This document shows, in pieces, positions 17,613 through 26,672 of a DNA stretch of 64,000 nt. This DNA is from Algoriphagus sp. AK58 (GTDB taxonomy: Bacteria > Bacteroidota > Bacteroidia > Cytophagales > Cyclobacteriaceae). Location: positions 1-64,000 of the forward strand of contig NZ_QEIG01000022.1 of NCBI RefSeq assembly GCF_014324365.1, given 5' to 3'. Numbering within the stretch: position 1 is the stretch's first letter; the number at the start of each line of letters is the position of its first letter. The position numbers and the translations under genes were made by a program. The notes beneath the pieces are model-generated. The model ran no database searches and was not told where the DNA came from. It worked only from the letters and a program-made list of their open reading frames with translations.

Positions 17613-18998
17613 ATGAATTTCTCCCGCTTGATTCTGTTTTCATTTCTTGTTTCTCTCCATTTTCAGGTTTTCAGTCAAACTCAAACCTACAAAGAGCCAA
17701 AGTTTCATGCCAATTGGTCTAAGCCTTCCGAATATCCTGATCGTATTGTACTCAATTTTGGTCAAAACCCATCTTCAGAAGTCAATGTGACTTGGAGAAC
17801 CAATTCTGAAATAAAGATCGCTTTTGCGGAAATTGCATTGGCTACTGCAGCTCCTAAATTTTGGAAAAACGGAAAAACTATTCAAGCAAAAACAGAGGTG
17901 CTGGATGCCAGAAAAGTGGTTGATGCTGAGGTGCTGGCACATTACCATTCGGTGGAATTCAAGGACTTGCTGGCAGATACTACCTATGCTTATCGTGTAG
18001 GTGATGGAGAGCGATGGAGTGAATGGTTTCAGTTTAGAACTGCCTCGGATCAACCCAATGATAAATTTTCTTTTTTGTATGTAGGAGATGCGCAAAATTA
18101 CATTTTGGAGCTATGGTCAAGATTGGTGAGGGAAGGCTTTCGCACGGCTCCGGACGCTAAATTTTTTATTCATGCCGGAGATTTGATCAATCGGGCCCAC
18201 CGGGAGCAAGAATGGCATGAATGGTTTACGGCAGGAGGTTTTATCCACAGCATGATTCCATCCTTTCCCACTCCAGGCAACCATGAATACCGAGCCAAAG
18301 ACCAAAAGGAATCGGAAGCAAAACTCCGTAGTCTGTCAGTGCAATGGAGACCTCAATTTACTTTGCCGCTTAATGGGCCAAAGGGATTGGAGGAGACGGT
18401 CTATTACATGGACTATCAGGATGTGCGTGTGATTTCATTGGACTCCAACCGCGATCATGAAATTCAGGCAACCTGGCTTGAAGAAGTTCTTGCCAATAAT
18501 CCTAAAAAGTGGACGATCATGACTTACCACCATCCATTTTTCTCGGCTTCCGGTGGTAGAGACAATGAGGAGTTGAGAAATCTTTGGAAACCTATTTTTG
18601 ACAAGTATAGGGTGGATCTTGCCCTTCAGGGTCATGACCATGCCTATGCCAGGGGAAGAGTGGCACCGGGTGAAAATGTCATGGATGGAGTCAATGTGAA
18701 AGATCTCACTGGTACAGTTTACGTAGTAAGTGTGAGCGGTGGAAAGATGTATGATCTCGGGGATGATTGGACTGCCAAAGGCGGACAACGGGATCGAGTT
18801 GCCGAAAATACTCAACTCTTTCAAGTAATCACTGTAGAAGGTAACCGGCTTAAATTCGAATCCTACACCGCTATTGGAGAATTATATGATGCCTTCGAAT
18901 TGGTCAAAGGTGAAAATGACATGAATCAGTTCATCGAATTGAGAGTCAATGCTGTCCCAGAAAAAAACAACTCAAACACTATCCCATATAGGGATTAA
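17613..18998 (+). CDS. Purple acid phosphatase-like metallophosphoesterase, secreted
   Basis: This is probably a periplasmic or secreted phosphomonoesterase. The product is 461 residues with a signal peptide (about 1-22, ending VFSQ). An N-terminal fibronectin-like domain (about 35-140) carries NVTWRTNS and YRVGDGERWSEW, as in purple acid phosphatases. The catalytic calcineurin-like domain shows metal-ligand boxes in order: GDAQN, HAGDLINRA, PGNHEY, YHHPFF and QGHDHAYARG. The first box reads GDAQN rather than GDLG, a known variation. It is flanked by a terminator upstream and a convergent small gene whose stop abuts its own stop at 18998/18999. Confidence 0.9.
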   Translation: MNFSRLILFSFLVSLHFQVFSQTQTYKEPKFHANWSKPSEYPDRIVLNFGQNPSSEVNVTWRTNSEIKIAFAEIALATAAPKFWKNGKTIQAKTEVLDARKVVDAEVLAHYHSVEFKDLLADTTYAYRVGDGERWSEWFQFRTASDQPNDKFSFLYVGDAQNYILELWSRLVREGFRTAPDAKFFIHAGDLINRAHREQEWHEWFTAGGFIHSMIPSFPTPGNHEYRAKDQKESEAKLRSLSVQWRPQFTLPLNGPKGLEETVYYMDYQDVRVISLDSNRDHEIQATWLEEVLANNPKKWTIMTYHHPFFSASGGRDNEELRNLWKPIFDKYRVDLALQGHDHAYARGRVAPGENVMDGVNVKDLTGTVYVVSVSGGKMYDLGDDWTAKGGQRDRVAENTQLFQVITVEGNRLKFESYTAIGELYDAFELVKGENDMNQFIELRVNAVPEKNNSNTIPYRD

Positions 18999-19211
18999 TC
19001 AGAGAAAAAGCCAATAATAAACGGATGTTGTTGCCAAAGCCAAAATCAAGCTCAAAACAATGATTTTGAGGTGATTGGAAATGAAAACTTTTCTCTGTGT
19101 ATTTGGGTCAAGCACTAACTTTCTGATAGGTCTTACCCCTAACTGGACTAGTGCCAAAAAACCTAAAAAATAGGCGCTAAACAAAATTAAGAAACTTACA
19201 ATGGCCTCCAT
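18999..19211 (-). CDS. Small two-pass membrane protein
   Basis: The product is 70 residues with two hydrophobic segments (about 3-23 and 47-69) joined by a basic loop containing RPIRKLVLDPNTQRKV. The composition is that of a genuine small membrane protein. I do not recognise a family. Its stop directly abuts the convergent phosphatase stop, with no base between. The hairpin at 19289-19331 separates it from the peptidase gene upstream on the same strand, so it needs its own promoter. Confidence 0.6.
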   Translation of the reverse strand: MEAIVSFLILFSAYFLGFLALVQLGVRPIRKLVLDPNTQRKVFISNHLKIIVLSLILALATTSVYYWLFL

Positions 19212-19288
19212 TTGAGCAAGTTAGAAGAATGACTTTTTGCAACAAATAATAATTGTCATTTTTAATAAAAAGTTAATCTGATATCCGA

Positions 19289-19331
19289 AAAAATACCCCA
19301 GTTGAGATTTTGGCTCGACTGGGGTATTTTT
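19289..19331 (-). terminator. Terminator after the S8 peptidase gene
   Basis: AAAAATACCCCAGT (19289-19302) pairs perfectly with ACTGGGGTATTTTT (19318-19331) around 15 bases. It lies just beyond the stop at 19351. Confidence 0.85.
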
Positions 19332-19350
19332 CTATTGGTTGATGGATAAT

Positions 19351-20571
19351 TTATCTTATCGCAATTGTGTCTGGATTTCCATCAGGGTCATTTTTTACTT
19401 GCCCGCCGTTCCTTGGGTTATTACCTAATAATAAAATACCCGCTACGTGCGGCGCAGCCATAGATGTCCCACTGATAGTGTTATATCCACCATCTTTCCA
19501 GGTGGAGTTGATCGAGGATCCGGGAGCACAAAAATCTACCGGTGGATTACCGAAATTGGAGAAAGAAGACCAATTGTCTCCTGTAGCCATCGAAGACACA
19601 GTGAAAATGTTGGATCCATTTACCCTAGCCGGGGAATAATTAGCCGCATTTGCGGAACTGTTTCCTGCTGCGATGGCAAATTTGACCTTAGAGGAAGCTG
19701 CAATTATTGCTGCGTCGAGGGCTTCTGATATTGGACCACCCAAACTCATGTTGGCCACATCACCCGCTTGGGCATTTCCCGCTACATAATTTACCCCTGC
19801 AATGACTCCGTCGTAAGAGCCAGAGCCTCTGGAATTCAGAACTTTTACAGGAACCACCTGAGCTCCAGCGGCTACACCTACGACCCCAATAGAGTTGTTA
19901 ATGGCTGCTACAGTGCCGGCTACGTGAGTTCCGTGACCGTTACCATCATCCAAAGATTCCCCATCTCTGCCTGAGTTAAATGCATTAAACCCAATAGTTG
20001 CCACATTCAAATCAGGATGGTCGAGGTCAATGCCAGTGTCTATGATATATGCTTTTGCAGTGCCTGTGTAGTTTACAAATCCACCTACTCTGGTAATCCC
20101 CCAAGGTGTAGTTTGGCCAGTAGAACCACCGCCACCACCCGGCTTCCCTTTGCCTTGGGCTATGGAAATAATCCGATCTGGTTCAATGAACTTAACTGCA
20201 GGGTCTTTAGATATGATTTCTGACTGTTCAGCCGTCAGTTTCACGGAAAATCCTTCAATAGTACTTCCATACACATGTCTCAGATTTTCATCCGAAATCC
20301 GGTATTTGGCCAGAATAGAAGAACTCATTCTACGCATGGAGGCCTGTGCAGACTCGTAAGACAGATCTTTTCTCGAAGAAATGCCCGTAGGGTGTAAAAC
20401 GACAATGTATTGCCCGGGAATTATATCTCCATTTTTATACTGGATGAATTCCAAAGATTCCGAATCAGCAAGATTGAGGTTTTCTTCAGGTTGGCAGGAA
20501 ATCAATGCCAAACCTAGCCCTATGGCCAATCCTATTGGCTTAAAAGGGAATTTGAAGTGGGTGTTTTTCAT
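19351..20571 (-). CDS. Subtilisin-like S8 serine peptidase lipoprotein
   Basis: This is a secreted or surface lipoprotein protease. The product is 406 residues. The lipobox LISC ends at Cys26. An inhibitor-I9-type propeptide covers about 48-137 (GQYIVVLHP, then AVKFIEPDR). A glycine-rich linker (144-150) precedes the catalytic domain. The triad is intact: Asp178 in IIDTGIDLDHPDL, His213 in GHGTHVAG, Ser370 in SGTSMAAPHVAG. The oxyanion Asn is in AAGNSS (301-306). The C-terminus ends soon after the catalytic domain, so no T9SS sorting domain is present. It has strong terminators on both sides. Confidence 0.94.
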   Translation of the reverse strand: MKNTHFKFPFKPIGLAIGLGLALISCQPEENLNLADSESLEFIQYKNGDIIPGQYIVVLHPTGISSRKDLSYESAQASMRRMSSSILAKYRISDENLRHVYGSTIEGFSVKLTAEQSEIISKDPAVKFIEPDRIISIAQGKGKPGGGGGSTGQTTPWGITRVGGFVNYTGTAKAYIIDTGIDLDHPDLNVATIGFNAFNSGRDGESLDDGNGHGTHVAGTVAAINNSIGVVGVAAGAQVVPVKVLNSRGSGSYDGVIAGVNYVAGNAQAGDVANMSLGGPISEALDAAIIAASSKVKFAIAAGNSSANAANYSPARVNGSNIFTVSSMATGDNWSSFSNFGNPPVDFCAPGSSINSTWKDGGYNTISGTSMAAPHVAGILLLGNNPRNGGQVKNDPDGNPDTIAIR

Positions 20572-20668
20572 GGTTAGAGGTTGGGGTAAATGTCTGATTA
20601 TGATAAGGATTCATCTGAATTTGTGATTTTATTTGATTAATTCCAAAAAAATGAGTCAGGCAAAAAAA

Positions 20669-20704
20669 AATCGGGGGCATTGACAATTGTCAATGCCCCC
20701 GATT
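20669..20704 (-). terminator. Perfectly palindromic terminator after the S41 peptidase gene
   Basis: Eighteen-base arms, 20669-20686 and 20687-20704, are exact reverse complements with no spacer. On the minus strand a run of nine Ts follows. It lies 22 bases beyond the S41 stop. The hairpin is unusually long and perfect for a terminator. Confidence 0.88.
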
Positions 20705-20726
20705 CATAGGAGAAATTAGAGAAATA

Positions 20727-22124
20727 TTATTTTATATCGATGGTTTCTACCATCACTCCGGCCCTAACCTTGTCGTCCAAGGTGCTTCCTACATCTACTC
20801 GGTCAAGCTGTTGGAATCTCGCCCCTGATGGAATACCGGTAATCTGCTCGATGGCTTTTCTAAGCAAGAGCTCGTTCACATCACCAAGAGGTTTTAGTCT
20901 TTCTGAGGATTCTTTCGCCTCAATATTTGGTAAAAACCCATTGGTATATTCCGACTGATCCAAGCTATTGTAACTTCTGGAAACGATCGGAAGCATCCCG
21001 TATTTATTGCTGAGATTGTCGGTGTCTTCAAACGGAACCGAACCGACATTTTTCCCGGTAGTCTTATCTCCAATGATAAAGACGTCCATGTAGGGTTTGA
21101 GCCCGTTGATGATCAATTCGGATGCCGAGGCAGTTCTAGTAGAGGTCAGGATATATACACGGTTTCCTTTCAGTGTTTTTCCCAGATTTTCCGCCTTGCT
21201 TCTAAATGGAGTCTGTACGTTCTTAAGATTGTCAAACTGCATCAAAAAGCTGTTGTATTTGGTCTTGGAGAATATATCTGTTGACTTCACATCCGGAGCA
21301 ATCAAGCTGGCAAGATTTACAGCCGATGATACGAAGCCTCCTCCATTGTATCGGAAATCCACGATCAAATGCTGAATGCCCTGTGCTTTCAAATCAGCAA
21401 AGATTCCGTCCATTTCCTGATCATAAGCAGTACTGTTGTTACCTGGCCCAGGTGCAAAGAAATGGTAAACTACATAACCAATCTTTTCTCCATTGATGGT
21501 GTATACTGAATCCAAAAAGTTGGGATTTTCGGCCAATTGCACAGGATTCAGCGAAATTTCCGGTAAAGGCTGGAAATTGCCTGCTCCCTCATTGAATCGG
21601 ATGGTATTTAAAGTGTGTTGCTTATCAATTTGCCCCAAGACTTGACGGTAGTTTTCCAAAGTCATCTGGGTACCGTTGATCCGGACGATGTAATCACCTC
21701 TCTTCATGCCTGCATTTGCTGCGGGACTGTTCTTTTTGATGTAGGTTACCTCTGCGATTACATTGTTGTTGGAGGAGCTTTCTCGGTAAAGGGTGAATTC
21801 ATAACCTGCCTCCAAGGTGACTCCGTTCAGCGAATTGATCAGTTCCTTATAATCCGGATAGATCACCGAAAATCGGTCTGTGGGTCTGTTTAAAAGTGAT
21901 TCGAAATAATCTTCAGGATTTGAGGTATTGGCAATCGGTGTTTTCATTTCTCCCAGCCATAGGTACACCTCTTTCATCACATCGTTGATCCATTTATTAA
22001 TGGCAATATTGGGGTTGACGGGTTCTTCTACTACAGGCTCGGTATCCTCCTCATCCTGACATCCCACTGCTCCCCACATCAAGAGACCGAAGAGCAAAAT
22101 CCTGAATAAATACTTTGAACTCAT
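20727..22124 (-). CDS. S41 family C-terminal processing peptidase lipoprotein
   Basis: The product is 465 residues. A lipobox (AVGC) ends at Cys22, so the mature protein is a lipoprotein. An N-terminal helical region (about 40-100) precedes a PDZ domain (about 105-180, with SPAANAGMKRGDYIVRING). The tail-specific protease domain follows: HLIVDFRYNGGG at 252-263, the Ser box STRTASASELI at 328-338, and the Lys box IGDKTTGKNVG at 351-361. This arrangement gives the Ser-Lys dyad of the S41 family. Substrates are unknown. It lies upstream of the S8 peptidase on the same strand, but a strong terminator separates the two. Confidence 0.92.
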   Translation of the reverse strand: MSSKYLFRILLFGLLMWGAVGCQDEEDTEPVVEEPVNPNIAINKWINDVMKEVYLWLGEMKTPIANTSNPEDYFESLLNRPTDRFSVIYPDYKELINSLNGVTLEAGYEFTLYRESSSNNNVIAEVTYIKKNSPAANAGMKRGDYIVRINGTQMTLENYRQVLGQIDKQHTLNTIRFNEGAGNFQPLPEISLNPVQLAENPNFLDSVYTINGEKIGYVVYHFFAPGPGNNSTAYDQEMDGIFADLKAQGIQHLIVDFRYNGGGFVSSAVNLASLIAPDVKSTDIFSKTKYNSFLMQFDNLKNVQTPFRSKAENLGKTLKGNRVYILTSTRTASASELIINGLKPYMDVFIIGDKTTGKNVGSVPFEDTDNLSNKYGMLPIVSRSYNSLDQSEYTNGFLPNIEAKESSERLKPLGDVNELLLRKAIEQITGIPSGARFQQLDRVDVGSTLDDKVRAGVMVETIDIK

Positions 22125-22199
22125 ATAGTTAATTGGTTGACTATTGGTAAACGGACGATTTTTGCGTCTTGTTCACAAGGAAGTAAGAAAAATTTTTTC

Positions 22200-22910
22200 T
22201 CAAAAGGAAGAACCAAATGAAACATCGTGCAATTGACTGTCCAGCAATTTTCCTTTTTCACATTTTAAGACCCTATATGGGAATTTTCGGAGCAATTCGT
22301 GGTTGTGGGTTGCCATAAGGATGGCAGTTCCTTGTTTGTTGATTTCCTGGAAAAGTTTGAAAATCCCATCTGCCACATCTGGGTCCAGGTTTCCTGTAGG
22401 TTCGTCTGCCAGGAGTATGGAGGGGTTATTCAATAAAGCTCGGGCAATCACGATGCGCTGCTGCTCTCCGCCTGATAGTTGATGTGGCATTTTATTCAAT
22501 GCGTCTACGAGTCCCACTTGAAGCAATACATCACTGATTCGTTCTTTGATCTTCAAAGAATCCGTCCAACCGGTTGCTTTTAGGACAAAGGCAAGATTTT
22601 CACTGACCGACCGATCCGTAAATAGTTGAAAATCCTGAAAAATGATGCCGATTTTTCTTCGAAGGAAAGGGACCTCCTTGGTTTTTATTTTGGAAAGATT
22701 GTAGCCAACCACTTCCGCATGACCTGCTTTCAGCGGGAGATCTGCATAAAGGGTTTTCAGCAAGGAGCTTTTTCCGCTTCCGGTTCTTCCGATCAGGAAT
22801 ACAAACTCATGCTGCTCTACAGAGAAGTTAACGTCTGTCAATACTGGGTTTTCACCCTGAAAAATGGTTGCCTGCGTCATCGACAACACAGGATGGGTAC
22901 TGAAATCCAT
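22200..22910 (-). CDS. ftsE: Cell division ABC ATPase FtsE
   Basis: With FtsX it forms a complex at the divisome that controls peptidoglycan hydrolases. The product is 236 residues. Walker A is GRTGSGKSS at residues 41-49. The ABC signature LSGGEQQR and Walker B LLADEPTGNLDP are intact and read as FtsE/LolD type. LolD is the alternative, but Bacteroidota FtsE genes look like this. No ftsX is adjacent. The gene begins 4 bases after the 67-residue small gene on the same strand. Confidence 0.85.
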   Translation of the reverse strand: MDFSTHPVLSMTQATIFQGENPVLTDVNFSVEQHEFVFLIGRTGSGKSSLLKTLYADLPLKAGHAEVVGYNLSKIKTKEVPFLRRKIGIIFQDFQLFTDRSVSENLAFVLKATGWTDSLKIKERISDVLLQVGLVDALNKMPHQLSGGEQQRIVIARALLNNPSILLADEPTGNLDPDVADGIFKLFQEINKQGTAILMATHNHELLRKFPYRVLKCEKGKLLDSQLHDVSFGSSF

Positions 22911-22914
22911 TGGT

Positions 22915-23118
22915 TTAGAGATCTAGTTTTTGAAGTTTTCCGAAAGGAAGGTTTTTGATCAACTCCTCGAGCTGTTCTTCCTTTCCTTCCAAGCCGAATT
23001 TTTCCACGCTTTTTAAAGGCCGATCAGCTCTGAAGTAAGCCACGAGAACAAAATTCTCGTCCCGAATCTGGATGTAATCAGGGATTTTTGCTTTTCCTTT
23101 TACTTTGATGATATACAT
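22915..23118 (-). CDS. Small conserved-looking protein upstream of ftsE
   Basis: The product is 67 residues: a beta-rich N-terminal half (MYIIKVKGKAKIPDYIQIR, then FVLVAYFRADRP) and a helical C-terminal end (EEQLEELIKNLPFG). It is charged and soluble, without a signal peptide. I do not recognise a family. Its start lies just after the fsa terminator. Its stop is 4 bases from the ftsE start, so it is probably co-expressed with ftsE. Coding character and tight spacing support it being real. Confidence 0.7.
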   Translation of the reverse strand: MYIIKVKGKAKIPDYIQIRDENFVLVAYFRADRPLKSVEKFGLEGKEEQLEELIKNLPFGKLQKLDL

Positions 23119-23130
23119 AAATCAGGAGTG

Positions 23131-23163
23131 AAAAAGAGGCTGAGTCTTTTCAGATTCAGCCTC
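23131..23163 (-). terminator. Terminator after fsa
   Basis: GAGGCTGAGTC and GATTCAGCCTC (about 23136-23163) pair with one G-U wobble around a short loop. On the minus strand a T run (23131-23135) follows. It lies between fsa and the small gene before ftsE. Confidence 0.75.
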
Positions 23164-23172
23164 CAGTGAGTT

Positions 23173-23832
23173 TTATTTTCCGGCTGCTTTGGCATGGTCT
23201 GCCAGAAACTGTGCCAGTCCGGAGTCGGTAAGCGGATGCTTGAGCAATCCCGTAATGACTTTAAGTGGGCAGGTAGCCACATCGGCTCCGATTTCGGCAC
23301 ACTTGATCAAGTGCATGGTATGGCGGATGGATGCAGCCAAAACCTCGGTTTCGTAGCCATAGTTTCCGTAGATGTGTACAATCTGTCCGATCAGCTCCAA
23401 ACCGTCATAGGAGATGTCATCCAGTCTTCCTATAAATGGGGAAACATAAGAGGCACCAGCTTTAGCAGCCAATAAGGCCTGACCGGAAGAGAAGATCAAG
23501 GTACAGTTGGTACGGATACCTTCACTTTTGAAATATTTCAGTGCTTTCACACCGTCTCGGATCATTGGGATTTTGACTACGATTTTGTCATCGATTTTAG
23601 CCAATTCTTTTCCTTCTCTGATCATTCCCTCATAATCTGTGGCGATCACTTCCGCACTCACTTTGTCATCCACGATATCGCAGATTGCCTTGTAGTGGGC
23701 TTTTACATTTTCGTCACCGGTGATGCCTTCTTTGGCCATCAGGGAAGGATTGGTAGTCACGCCATCCAATACGCCCAAATCGTAGGCTTCGCGGATTTCG
23801 CTGAGGTTGGCAGTGTCAATAAAGAACTTCAT
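23173..23832 (-). CDS. fsa: Fructose-6-phosphate aldolase / transaldolase-like protein
   Basis: The enzyme belongs to the small class I aldolase/transaldolase group (TalC/Fsa) acting on fructose-6-phosphate or related sugars. I start it at 23832, [10 protein letters not shown], which gives 219 residues, the family length. The in-frame ATG at 23898 lies inside the promoter -7 element. [13 protein letters not shown] spans 24-36. The Schiff-base lysine is Lys87 in [25 protein letters not shown] and SPFIGRLDD follow, as in TalC proteins. Whether it acts as transaldolase or aldolase cannot be decided from sequence. Confidence 0.93.
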   Translation of the reverse strand: MKFFIDTANLSEIREAYDLGVLDGVTTNPSLMAKEGITGDENVKAHYKAICDIVDDKVSAEVIATDYEGMIREGKELAKIDDKIVVKIPMIRDGVKALKYFKSEGIRTNCTLIFSSGQALLAAKAGASYVSPFIGRLDDISYDGLELIGQIVHIYGNYGYETEVLAASIRHTMHLIKCAEIGADVATCPLKVITGLLKHPLTDSGLAQFLADHAKAAGK

Positions 23833-23895
23833 GGGAATAGGTTTTTTGGTTAAGAATTTTTCAAAAGCATATTCACCCCAAGTAGAGGCTTTGGG

Positions 23896-23903
23896 CAAAG
23901 TTA
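23896..23903 (-). promoter_or_regulatory. -7 element of the fsa promoter
   Basis: On the minus strand this reads TAACTTTG, a match to TAnnTTTG. No good TTTG box is seen at the usual distance. Its place overlaps an upstream ATG at 23898 and supports the fsa start at 23832. Confidence 0.45.
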
Positions 23904-23960
23904 GAAGATAATTCAGGATTAGAAATTGAATCGGGGAGGGGATTTGGCCGAGAAGGGCAA

Positions 23961-24047
23961 AAAAAGAGGCGGCATCGCACCGCTACAACCGCCTACCCTT
24001 GCTTCCTTCCGGACCTGGGGGATTCAGCAGGAGCTGGTCGTGCCGCC
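23961..24047 (-). ncRNA. ffs: Signal recognition particle RNA, bacterial small type
   Basis: The minus strand carries the SRP core AGGTCCGGAAGGAAGCA, the conserved Ffh-binding and tetraloop region of bacterial 4.5S RNA. The ends pair as a helix: GGCGGCA (24047 to 24041) with TGCCGCC (23974 to 23968), followed by a T run at the 3' end. The whole RNA is about 85 bases. It assembles with Ffh to target membrane proteins co-translationally. A TACCTTTG -7 element ends 6 bases before the predicted 5' end, in agreement with the promoter spacing. Confidence 0.93.
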
Positions 24048-24052
24048 GGTTA

Positions 24053-24060
24053 CAAAGGTA
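24053..24060 (-). promoter_or_regulatory. -7 element of the SRP RNA promoter
   Basis: On the minus strand this reads TACCTTTG, matching TAnnTTTG. Transcription would begin near 24046-24047, which is exactly the base of the SRP RNA helix. Confidence 0.6.
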
Positions 24061-24176
24061 AGTCAAAATTCAGGCAATCCAATATGAAAGATGCAATTTG
24101 GATTTATCAGTCAGGAAATCAAGATCTAAAAGTTTAACTTCGAGCCGTTATTTGTCTTTAGAATAACTCATCACCT

Positions 24177-25811
24177 ATGAAAAAATCACTACTAGTGCTT
24201 TGCCTCGCCGCTACTTTGGTAGCCTGTAGCAAGCAAAATTCCCATTATCAGTTTCAGGTCTCGGATCTTGAACCCCATCTGATTACCCTCTCTTCCGATG
24301 AGTTTATGGGCAGAATGCCCTTTACGGAAGGCGAAAAAATCACCACCGCTTTTTTGGAGCAGGAATTCAAAAAACTTGGATTGGAGCCGGGAAACGGAGA
24401 TTCCTATTTTCAGGATGTTCCGATGGTTTCAGTCACCAGCAGCCCTTCTGAGAAAATGGAGTTTATAGGCTCCAAGGGAAATCTAACGGCAGAAGGCCTG
24501 AAGGATTTTGTGATCTGGACTCAGCGCACAGATAGTTTGGTTTCTGTCGAAAATGCGGAAGTGGTTTTTGCGGGCTTTGGAATCGTGGCACCGGAATATG
24601 GCTGGAATGATTATAAAAACCTGGATGTAAAAGGAAAAATCGTGGTAGTCTTGGTCAATGATCCAGGGTTTGGGACAGAGGATGCCTCTCTTTTCAAGGG
24701 AAATACCATGACCTACTATGGTCGCTGGACTTATAAATTTGAAGAAGCCGCCCGTCAGGGTGCCTTGGGCTGTCTGATCGTGCACAACACCATTCCGGCA
24801 GGATATGGCTTCAACGTGATTCAAAACAGCTGGAATGCCTCCAAACTTTACCTCGATGACCGAGGACAGGAAAAATACAAGTTGGGCTTCGAAGGATGGA
24901 TTACCCTTCCCACTGCCAACAAGCTTTTCGAACTCACCGGGATGAAAGAATCAGAATTGTTGGCCAAAGCAAGAAAGGATGACTTTGAGCCCATCCCGAT
25001 GGGAATTAAGGCAAGTGCTTCCATTCGGGTAAAAGCAGAATACAATGTCTCTCAAAACGTAGTGGCAAAGGTGACCGGCAAGTCCAAACCGGAAGAGGTG
25101 ATCATTTACTCCGCTCATTGGGACCACTTGGGCATAGGCAAACCTGATGAGACAGGAGACTCCATCTACAATGGGGCGCTGGACAATGCTTCCGGTACAG
25201 CCGCACTTTTGGCCTTGGCCAAAGCTTTCAAAGCAGACGCTCAGCCAGAGCGAACCGTTGTTTTCCTTGCCGTAACTGCCGAGGAACAGGGACTTTGGGG
25301 TTCGGCTTACTATGCTCAAAACCCGATTTATCCTAAGGAAAAAACCGTGGCCAACATCAATATGGACGGTATCAATCCGTATGGGAAAATGAAAGATGTC
25401 TCCATTATCGGAGTGGGTCAGTCTGAAATGGAGGATTTACTCAATGTGGAATTGGAAAAGTTGGGAAGATACAGTGCTCCAGAACCCAATCCGGTAGCTG
25501 GGTATTATTTCCGTTCTGACCATTTCAACTTCGCCAAAATCGGGATTCCTGCCTTGTATTTCGGTACCGGCATTGATCATTTCGAAAAGGGCAAAGAATA
25601 CGGAAAGCAGCTTCAGGATGAATATACGGCACAGTATTATCATAAAGCTTCCGACGAATACGATACTTCCCGCTGGAACCTGGACGGTGCAGTAGACGAT
25701 GTGCAGCTACTCTATAATGTAGGAAAAAACCTCTCCAAGTCTGACAAGTGGCCGGGCTGGAAAGATGGCTCTGAATTTAAGGCAGTAAGGGATGCATATA
25801 TGAAGAAATGA
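24177..25811 (+). CDS. M28 family metallopeptidase lipoprotein
   Basis: This is probably a zinc aminopeptidase or carboxypeptidase at the cell envelope. The product is 544 residues. A lipobox (VAC) ends at Cys17. A protease-associated insert domain covers about 110-260. Zinc ligands of the M28 family are visible in order: SAHWDHLGIG (His and Asp), NGALDNASGT (Asp), TAEEQGLWGS (Glu-Glu), NINMDGIN (Asp) and RSDHFNF (His). All are intact. It stands alone on the plus strand, divergent from the SRP RNA gene, with a hairpin after it. Confidence 0.93.
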   Translation: MKKSLLVLCLAATLVACSKQNSHYQFQVSDLEPHLITLSSDEFMGRMPFTEGEKITTAFLEQEFKKLGLEPGNGDSYFQDVPMVSVTSSPSEKMEFIGSKGNLTAEGLKDFVIWTQRTDSLVSVENAEVVFAGFGIVAPEYGWNDYKNLDVKGKIVVVLVNDPGFGTEDASLFKGNTMTYYGRWTYKFEEAARQGALGCLIVHNTIPAGYGFNVIQNSWNASKLYLDDRGQEKYKLGFEGWITLPTANKLFELTGMKESELLAKARKDDFEPIPMGIKASASIRVKAEYNVSQNVVAKVTGKSKPEEVIIYSAHWDHLGIGKPDETGDSIYNGALDNASGTAALLALAKAFKADAQPERTVVFLAVTAEEQGLWGSAYYAQNPIYPKEKTVANINMDGINPYGKMKDVSIIGVGQSEMEDLLNVELEKLGRYSAPEPNPVAGYYFRSDHFNFAKIGIPALYFGTGIDHFEKGKEYGKQLQDEYTAQYYHKASDEYDTSRWNLDGAVDDVQLLYNVGKNLSKSDKWPGWKDGSEFKAVRDAYMKK

Positions 25812-25915
25812 GTTCAAGGAACAATTCGCATATCTCAATCACCAATGATCAAGTGGATTGAATCTTGGGAATTGTTGCCATTTTTTTGGAATGCGATTGA
25901 AAATTAGTCATTTGA

Positions 25916-25947
25916 AAAAGCCGGGCTGAGAGGTCCGGTTTTTTTAT
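25916..25947 (+). terminator. Probable terminator after the M28 peptidase gene
   Basis: AAAAAGCCGG pairs imperfectly with CCGGTTTTTTT, leaving one bulged base, and a T run follows on the plus strand. It lies about 105 bases after the stop. Confidence 0.6.
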
Positions 25948-26033
25948 GGTCAAATGGGAGATGGGTGGAATAAGGGATTCCAATTCCCAAAAAGAGCTTC
26001 ACGATTTCAGACCGAGTAATTGGAATTAGGTCC

Positions 26034-26672
26034 TCAACTCTTTTTTTCCATCAATTTCCCCAATCCCGAACCTCCCGATAACTGGGCGAAATTTTTGATT
26101 CCCAGTTTACTGAGCAGATTTCTGCGGTGGGTATTCACAGTCAGCAAGCTGAGGTACAGTTTGTCTGCAATTTCTTGGGAAGTATAACCTTGGGTGATCA
26201 GGAGAAGGATTTCACGCTCCCTTTTGGTCAATTGATCAAACTTATAATTTCCCTGGATGGGACTGACTTGAATGGAAACCTGTTCCGGGAAAATTTTTTC
26301 CTCACTCCTGCACACTCTTTCCAGTGTGGACAAGAGTTCGTCCTTTTCAGCAGCCTTGGAAATCCAAGCTGAAAATCCTTTTTCCCTCGCACTTTGTATG
26401 ATCAGATAGCTGTTTTCCATAGTCAACAGCACCAGTTTGGTCTTAGGGAGGGTTTTTAGGATTTCTGTCCCTATGTCGACCCCGTTGGTTTCAGGAATAA
26501 AATAATCGACGATGACCAGGTCCGGCTTAAACTTCAGGGCTTTTTCCACCCCTTCTTTGCCCGAGGAAGCTCCTCCAATCCACTCAAATGCCGGATTTTC
26601 GGAAAGCAGATATTGGATTCCCTGAGTGAAAAGGATGTGGTCGTCGATGTGAAGGATTCGGATTTTACTCAT
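26034..26672 (-). CDS. NarL/LuxR-type response regulator
   Basis: The product is 212 residues. The receiver domain (about 1-120) has the acidic pocket IDD (9-11), the phosphoacceptor Asp56 in VIVDYFIPE and the conserved Lys late in the domain. A LuxR-type helix-turn-helix (about 150-205) starts with LTKREREILLLITQGYTSQE and contains NTHRRNLLSKLGIKN. It is the partner of the histidine kinase that overlaps it by 8 bases upstream. The regulated genes are unknown; neighbouring candidates are only guesswork. Confidence 0.93.
   Translation of the reverse strand: MSKIRILHIDDHILFTQGIQYLLSENPAFEWIGGASSGKEGVEKALKFKPDLVIVDYFIPETNGVDIGTEILKTLPKTKLVLLTMENSYLIIQSAREKGFSAWISKAAEKDELLSTLERVCRSEEKIFPEQVSIQVSPIQGNYKFDQLTKREREILLLITQGYTSQEIADKLYLSLLTVNTHRRNLLSKLGIKNFAQLSGGSGLGKLMEKKS

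Noticed and set aside
23832-23898. Longer N-terminus for fructose-6-phosphate aldolase
   Set aside because: The family begins MKFFIDTAN, and the extra stretch contains the promoter element.
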